The notes under the pieces were generated by a model. It worked only from the letters and a program-made list of their open reading frames with translations, ran no database searches and was not told the DNA's origin. Of a stretch of DNA of 64,000 bases, positions 59,514 through 64,000 are shown piece by piece (positions within the stretch are counted from its first letter, which is position 1; the number at the start of each line of letters is the position of its first letter). This DNA comes from Sphingomonas_R arantia. GTDB taxonomy: Bacteria; Pseudomonadota; Alphaproteobacteria; Sphingomonadales; Sphingomonadaceae. Location: assembly GCF_042682045.1 (NCBI RefSeq), contig NZ_JBHUGS010000002.1:124001-188000 (forward strand), read 5' to 3'. The position numbers and the translations under genes are program-made.

Positions 59514-62474
59514 ATGACAGTTTTCGGAACAGAGCGGCGCTATTCGGCATGTCGGGCGAGCACGCTGGCGGGTTTTTCCAGCCTGGCGACGCTGGCGATC
59601 GCGGTCTGTTTCGCGGCACCTGTAGCCGCGCAGACCGGCCCGGCCCCCGAAGCGCAGGTCGAACCGGCAGCGCCGGTGACGACCACGGCACCGGATCCGT
59701 CGAGCGATGAGGTCACGGTCACCGGGACGCGCGTGGCGCGCGACGGTTATTCCGCGCCGACGCCGCTCAACATCCTGACCCAGGCCGAAATCCAGAATTC
59801 GTCGCCGACGAACAACATCGCCGATTTCGTCAACCAGATCCCGTCCGTCGCGGGCAGCACGCGGCCGTCCAATTCGCGGCTCGCGATCAGTTCGGGACTG
59901 TCGGGGATCAACGCGCTGAACCTGCGCGCGCTGGGTGAGATCCGGACGCTGGTGCTGCTCGACGGGCGGCGGTCGGTCGGATCGACGGTGACCGGGCTGG
60001 TCGACGTCAACACATTCCCGCAGGCGCTGATCAAGAGCGTGGAGATCGTGACCGGCGGCGCATCGGCGGCCTATGGGTCGGACGCGGTGGCGGGTGTCGT
60101 GAACTTCGTGCTCGACAAGAAGTATGAGGGGCTGAAGCTGTCGGCCGACACCGGCATGACGGAGCGCGGCGACGGGTTCAACACGTCGGTCAACATCGCG
60201 GCGGGCAAGTCCTTTGCCGAGGGGCGTGGACACATCCTGCTGAGCGGCGAAATCGCACGGCGCGACGGCATTTTCCAGGTGGATCGCGACTGGAACCAGG
60301 GCGGGTTCCGGACGATCGCAAACCCGGCCTACACCAACACGAACGGCCTGCCGCAGAACCTGGTGCGCAGCAACACGGGCACCGCCAACGCGTTGCCCGG
60401 CGGGATCATCGTCAATTCGGCGGGGGGCACCGCGAACCGGCTGCGCGGCATCTATTTCGGCCAGGGCGGGTCGGTGAACCAGTTCAACTACGGCACGGTC
60501 AACACCGCGACGCTGACCGGGGCGACCGCGCCGTCGCTGACCACCGGGGGCGACTGGGCGCTGGCGGACAACAACCGCAACATCGGGCTGGACGCGGACG
60601 ACGACCGGCGCGGTGCGTTCGGGCGGGTCAGCTACGAACTGGCGCCGTGGATCGAGGTGTTCGCCGAAGGATCGTACAACTGGCAGAAGTCGCTGTTCAA
60701 CGCCGGGCCGCAACTGTCGACGACGACCGTCCTGCAACGCGACAACGCGTATCTGATCAACGCGCTGGGGGCGGCGCAACTGGCGGGCATCACGTCGGTG
60801 ACGTTGGGTACGACCGCGGTCGACCTGCCGTACCGCAAGAACAACAACCAGCGCGACGTGCAGCGTTATGCGATCGGCGCGGAGGGCGATTTCCAGCTGT
60901 TCGGCAAGAAGGCGATCTGGAACGCGTACGGCCAATATGGCGAGACCAACACGCACGAACAGCTGCGCGACATCCAGAACGTCGCGCGGGTGAACAATGC
61001 CAACGACGCGGTGTTCGCGCCGGCCGGCAACGCGCTGGGCGTGCCGGCGGGCACGATCGTGTGCCGGTCGAGCCTGACCGCGCCGACCAACGGATGCGCG
61101 CCGCTGAACCGGCTGGGCACCGGCGTGGCGAGCCAGGCGGCGATCGATTATGTGCTGGGCGATCCGTATCGCGACCAGAAGCTGCAGCAGACGGTGGCCG
61201 GCGTGAACCTGTCAGTGACGCCGTTCGCGACCTGGGCCGGCGACGTCAGCGTCGCGGTGGGCGGCGAGTACCGGAAGGAAGAAGTGTCGGGTTATGTGCC
61301 GACCGAGTTCCAGACGGGCTGGTCGGTGGGCAATTTCCTGCCGACGTTCGGGCAGTACAACGTCAAGGAAGCCTATCTCGAAACGGTCGTGCCGCTGGGC
61401 GCGGGGATCGAGTTCAACGGGGCGGTGCGCGGCACGGACTACTCGACGTCGGGCTATGTCACGACGTGGAAGGTGGGTGCCACGTGGCAGCCGATCCCGG
61501 ACATCCGGTTCCGCGCCACGCGGTCGCGCGACATCCGCGCGCCGAACCTGAGCGAGCTGTTCCAGGCCGGCACGTCGCGCACCAACACGCTGACCGACAA
61601 CCGGACGCAGCCGGCGCGGACGGGCGTGACGTTCCGCGAGACGACGACGGGCAATCTGGATCTGCGGCCGGAGAAGGCCAATTCGACGAACATCGGCGTC
61701 GTGCTGCAACCGCGATTCCTGCCCGGTTTCTCGATGTCGGTCGACGCGTATGAGATCAAGCTGCGCGATGCGATCGGGCAGTATTTCGCGCAGGACATCA
61801 TCGATCGCTGTGCCGAGGGGCGGCAGGAATTCTGCGCCGCGTTCGGCCCCGATCCGACGGGCGACCGCGAGCTGTTCTTCCGCGCGAGCCCGTTCAATTT
61901 CAGCAAGGTGACCAACCGCGGCATCGATTTCGACGCGACGTACCGCGTGCCGCTGGACCGGATGTTCGCGGACAGCGACGCGACGCTGACGATGCGCGGG
62001 ATGGCGACGCGCTACATCGACAATATCGTGGACAGCGGCGTTGCGATCCCGGTCGATCTCGTCGGGCAGAACGGCAATGGCGGGACGCCGAAGTGGTTGT
62101 ATCGCGTTTCGGCGACGGTCGACCTGCCGACCTTCTCGATCACCGCGACGGGGCGCGGGATCAGTAAGGGCACCTATGCCAACACCTATATCGAATGCCA
62201 GACCGACTGCCCGGTCGGGCGGACGGCGGCTGAAGTGGCGCAGTTCCCGACGATCGACGACAACAGCGCGCCGGGGCTGTTCTATGCAGACCTCAACCTG
62301 AGCGCGAAGGTGGACCTGGCGGGGAAGGGCGACGGACAGCTGTTCCTCAACGTGACCAACTTGTTCGATCGCGATCCGCTGTTGTTGCCGGAGGGCGGGT
62401 TGTCGGCGAACTCGACCTACAGCGACCTGTTGGGGCGGGCGTTCCGGGTGGGGATCCGGATGGCGACGCGGTGA
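59514..62474 (+). CDS. TonB-dependent receptor, divergent from the acylase operon
   Basis: A 986-residue outer-membrane receptor. The signal peptide ends at PVAAQ near residue 41; a proline-rich linker leads to DEVTVTGTRVARDGY, the plug (LRALGEIRTLVLLDGRR and VTGGASAAYGSDAVAGVVNF) and a long barrel. Unlike the first receptor it ends in MATR rather than phenylalanine, an unusual end for an outer-membrane barrel. The ATG at 59514 has a strong GGGGGAAATC site. Its shared promoter region with two exported acylases suggests import of the compounds that they process. Confidence 0.92.
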   Translation: MTVFGTERRYSACRASTLAGFSSLATLAIAVCFAAPVAAQTGPAPEAQVEPAAPVTTTAPDPSSDEVTVTGTRVARDGYSAPTPLNILTQAEIQNSSPTNNIADFVNQIPSVAGSTRPSNSRLAISSGLSGINALNLRALGEIRTLVLLDGRRSVGSTVTGLVDVNTFPQALIKSVEIVTGGASAAYGSDAVAGVVNFVLDKKYEGLKLSADTGMTERGDGFNTSVNIAAGKSFAEGRGHILLSGEIARRDGIFQVDRDWNQGGFRTIANPAYTNTNGLPQNLVRSNTGTANALPGGIIVNSAGGTANRLRGIYFGQGGSVNQFNYGTVNTATLTGATAPSLTTGGDWALADNNRNIGLDADDDRRGAFGRVSYELAPWIEVFAEGSYNWQKSLFNAGPQLSTTTVLQRDNAYLINALGAAQLAGITSVTLGTTAVDLPYRKNNNQRDVQRYAIGAEGDFQLFGKKAIWNAYGQYGETNTHEQLRDIQNVARVNNANDAVFAPAGNALGVPAGTIVCRSSLTAPTNGCAPLNRLGTGVASQAAIDYVLGDPYRDQKLQQTVAGVNLSVTPFATWAGDVSVAVGGEYRKEEVSGYVPTEFQTGWSVGNFLPTFGQYNVKEAYLETVVPLGAGIEFNGAVRGTDYSTSGYVTTWKVGATWQPIPDIRFRATRSRDIRAPNLSELFQAGTSRTNTLTDNRTQPARTGVTFRETTTGNLDLRPEKANSTNIGVVLQPRFLPGFSMSVDAYEIKLRDAIGQYFAQDIIDRCAEGRQEFCAAFGPDPTGDRELFFRASPFNFSKVTNRGIDFDATYRVPLDRMFADSDATLTMRGMATRYIDNIVDSGVAIPVDLVGQNGNGGTPKWLYRVSATVDLPTFSITATGRGISKGTYANTYIECQTDCPVGRTAAEVAQFPTIDDNSAPGLFYADLNLSAKVDLAGKGDGQLFLNVTNLFDRDPLLLPEGGLSANSTYSDLLGRAFRVGIRMATR

Positions 62475-62500
62475 GGGGTTTGGGGGCTTGAACTCCGACC

Positions 62501-62564
62501 CCCGTTCGGTTCGAGCTTGTCGAGAACGTTGCGCGGCGTTCTCGACAGGCTCGAACCGAACGGG
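62501..62564. repeat. Long extragenic palindrome, copy 2
   Basis: Two perfectly complementary 28-base arms but for one mismatch (62501-62528 and 62537-62564) enclose the same TTGCGCGG loop as the copy at 55181. It lies between the convergent TonB receptor and GntR genes and is followed by CTTCGCTCGGGATGGGCGGG (62594-62613). It probably acts as a bidirectional terminator. Confidence 0.85.
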
Positions 62565-62627
62565 GTTGGGGTCGGGGTTTGTGAGCTTCTCGGCTTCGCT
62601 CGGGATGGGCGGGTCTTAAAGCCTTCC

Positions 62628-63365
62628 TCAAATCTCGTTCAGCTCCGTGACGAATTCGTAGCGGTCGCCGCGGTAGACGGAGCGGGTGAATTCGACGGTG
62701 CGGCCGTCGGGGATGCGGGTGCTGCGTTCGATGCGCAGGACTGCGCTGGTCGGTTCGATGCACAGGATGCCCGCCTCGGTCTGCGTCGCAAGCGAGGCGC
62801 GGACGCGTTGCGTGCCGGAGGTGGGGCGGAAGCCGTGCGTTTCGAGCGCCTGGTAAAGCGAGTCCTGGAGCGCGTCGAGATCGGGCATATAGTCCGCGGG
62901 GATGACGGCATGTTCGATTGCGAGCGGTTCGCCGCCGACGAGCCGGACGCGGCCGAGCCGGGCGACGCGGGCGGTGGCGGGTACTGCGAGGGCGGCGGCC
63001 TCTTCCTCCGTCGGGCGGGCGTAGGAGCGGTAGATCCAGACGACGCCGGGTTCCTCGCCGCGGGACCGGATGTCGTCGCTGAGGCTGTTGAGCCGGGCAC
63101 CGCGCGCTTCGATGCGGCGCGCGACGAAGGTGCCGGAGCCCTGCTTGCGGATCAGCACGCCTTCGTCGATCAGCTGCTTGATCCCCTTGCGCACCGTGAC
63201 GCGCGACAGGCCGGCGATCTCGCTCAGGTCGCGTTCGGAGGGAAGCGCGCTGCCCGGATCGATGCCGCCGCCGCTGATATGGTCGCGCAGGCTGCGCGCG
63301 AGTTGCAGGTAAAGCGGTGTGCCCTCGCCTTCGCGGGTCCAGGCGATTTCGCGCATCGTCGTCAT
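62628..63365 (-). CDS. GntR-family regulator (HutC/UTRA subfamily)
   Basis: A 245-residue regulator. The N-terminal winged helix (PLYLQLARSLRDHI, ALPSERDLSEIAGLSRVTVR) and the C-terminal UTRA ligand domain (starting around GARLNSLSDDIRSRGEEPG, with IERSTRIPDGRTVEFTRSVY split by strands) are clear. The start overlaps the murQ stop by four bases. UTRA regulators often sense sugar phosphates, so N-acetylmuramic or N-acetylglucosamine phosphates are plausible ligands. It may control murQ and the nearby TonB receptor. Confidence 0.9.
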   Translation of the reverse strand: MTTMREIAWTREGEGTPLYLQLARSLRDHISGGGIDPGSALPSERDLSEIAGLSRVTVRKGIKQLIDEGVLIRKQGSGTFVARRIEARGARLNSLSDDIRSRGEEPGVVWIYRSYARPTEEEAAALAVPATARVARLGRVRLVGGEPLAIEHAVIPADYMPDLDALQDSLYQALETHGFRPTSGTQRVRASLATQTEAGILCIEPTSAVLRIERSTRIPDGRTVEFTRSVYRGDRYEFVTELNEI

Positions 63366-64000
63366 GCCCGGTCCAATCCCTGGAGCGCCGTGCGGAGGTT
63401 GCCGCCATGATCGTCGAGCAGTCGTGTCGCGTCGTCGACCGACCGGCCGAGCGCGACCAGGACGCCGCGGCGGATATCATGGCCGGCCGCTTCGAGCGCG
63501 TGCGTCGCGACGTCGTCGTCCACCCCGGCGATATCACGGACCATGAGACGGCCGCGTTCGAGGAGCTTGGCGTTGGAGATCCGCATGGCGACCATGCGGC
63601 CTTCATAGACCAGCCCCAGCCGGATCATGATGGCGGTGGACAGGAGGTTGAGCATCGCCTTCTGCGCGGTGCCGGCCTTCATCCGGGTCGATCCGGCGAC
63701 GATCTCGCTGCCGGTGACCGCGATCAGTGCATGGTCGGCGCTGGCGGTGAGCGCGGTGCCTGGGTTGTTCGCGACGGCGATGGTGAGGGCGCCGGCGGCG
63801 CGCGCCCGATCGATCGCGGCGACGGTGTAGGGTGTGCGCCCGCTGGCGGCGACGCCGATCACGACGTCCGATGCACCGATCGCGCAACCGTCGATGTCGC
63901 CGGCGGCGGCGGCGATGTCGTCCTCCGCACCTTCATAGGCCTGGGTCAGCGCGCCCGTGCCGCCGGCCATCAGGAAGATCATGCGGTCCATCGGCCAGCC
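63362..64000 (-). CDS. murQ: N-acetylmuramic acid 6-phosphate etherase MurQ (N-terminus outside the window)
   Basis: The C-terminal 212 codons of MurQ, cut by the window edge. MurQ splits MurNAc-6-phosphate into GlcNAc-6-phosphate and D-lactate in cell-wall recycling. The SIS-domain motifs GVAASGRTPYTVAAI, AVANNPGTAL and the signature VAGSTRMKAGTAQKAML are intact. The rest of the roughly 300-residue protein must lie to the right of base 64000. The stop overlaps the GntR start (ATGA), so the two form an operon with murQ first. Confidence 0.94.
   Translation of the reverse strand, partial: GWPMDRMIFLMAGGTGALTQAYEGAEDDIAAAAGDIDGCAIGASDVVIGVAASGRTPYTVAAIDRARAAGALTIAVANNPGTALTASADHALIAVTGSEIVAGSTRMKAGTAQKAMLNLLSTAIMIRLGLVYEGRMVAMRISNAKLLERGRLMVRDIAGVDDDVATHALEAAGHDIRRGVLVALGRSVDDATRLLDDHGGNLRTALQGLDRA

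Noticed and set aside
1..64000. tRNA, rRNA, CRISPR array, insertion sequence or prophage
   Set aside because: No such feature could be recognised by eye; only short extragenic palindromes were found.

Overview
The window is GC-rich, densely coding DNA with short operons and many 4-base start/stop overlaps. It carries three TonB-dependent receptors, an aerobic cobalamin pathway and a BA14K-like protein. Together these suggest an aerobic alphaproteobacterium, most likely a Sphingomonas-type organism. I saw no rRNA, tRNA, CRISPR array, transposase or phage gene; this reads as a chromosomal backbone segment.

Region 1 (1-3.2 kb): the 5' end of a TonB receptor gene, a small DUF3253 gene, then cbtB-cbtA-DUF1636 (cobalt uptake) behind a cobalamin riboswitch. 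Divergent from it is a histidine-phosphatase-fold gene whose catalytic RHG motif is lost. Region 2 (3.2-17.7 kb): an almost complete aerobic corrin-ring operon read leftward: cobW, cobN, a cobG-cobH fusion, cobI, cobJ, cobL, cobE, cobM, cobB, cobA, cobF, bluB. A second cobalamin riboswitch precedes cobW. Most junctions are ATGA overlaps. cobK lies inside the operon on the opposite strand. cobS, cobT and the late nucleotide-loop genes (cobO, cobQ, cobD, cobP, cobU, cobV) are not in the window.

Region 3 (17.9-30.4 kb): a TonB receptor coupled to oligopeptidase B, a DUF4174 gene, a secreted metal-dependent amidohydrolase, small envelope proteins, creD, a lipoprotein gene with a probable late nonsense codon, a periplasmic retropepsin-like protease and a Thi5/NMT1-like protein. 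Region 4 (30.4-46.7 kb): a TylF-type methyltransferase, periplasmic trehalase with an MFS transporter, a SUKH protein, a two-component system, RsgA, a CPA1 antiporter, a GAF-GGDEF-EAL protein, a PAS-LuxR regulator, a GlsB/YeaQ protein, an alpha/beta hydrolase and a lactate/malate-dehydrogenase-family gene.

Region 5 (46.9-64 kb) is the most interesting part. It combines AmpG permease, a serine hydrolase, a PBP4-type carboxypeptidase, a LysR regulator, a dicarboxylate/amino-acid symporter, a DgcA-like epimerase, a DgcN-like DUF1611 protein, a secreted D-aminoacylase-family enzyme, a Tat-exported penicillin-acylase-family enzyme, a TonB receptor, a GntR regulator and MurQ. The combination suggests salvage of cell-wall fragments and N-acylated D-amino acids, ending in D-glutamate use. 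Two copies of a long palindromic intergenic repeat sit inside this region.
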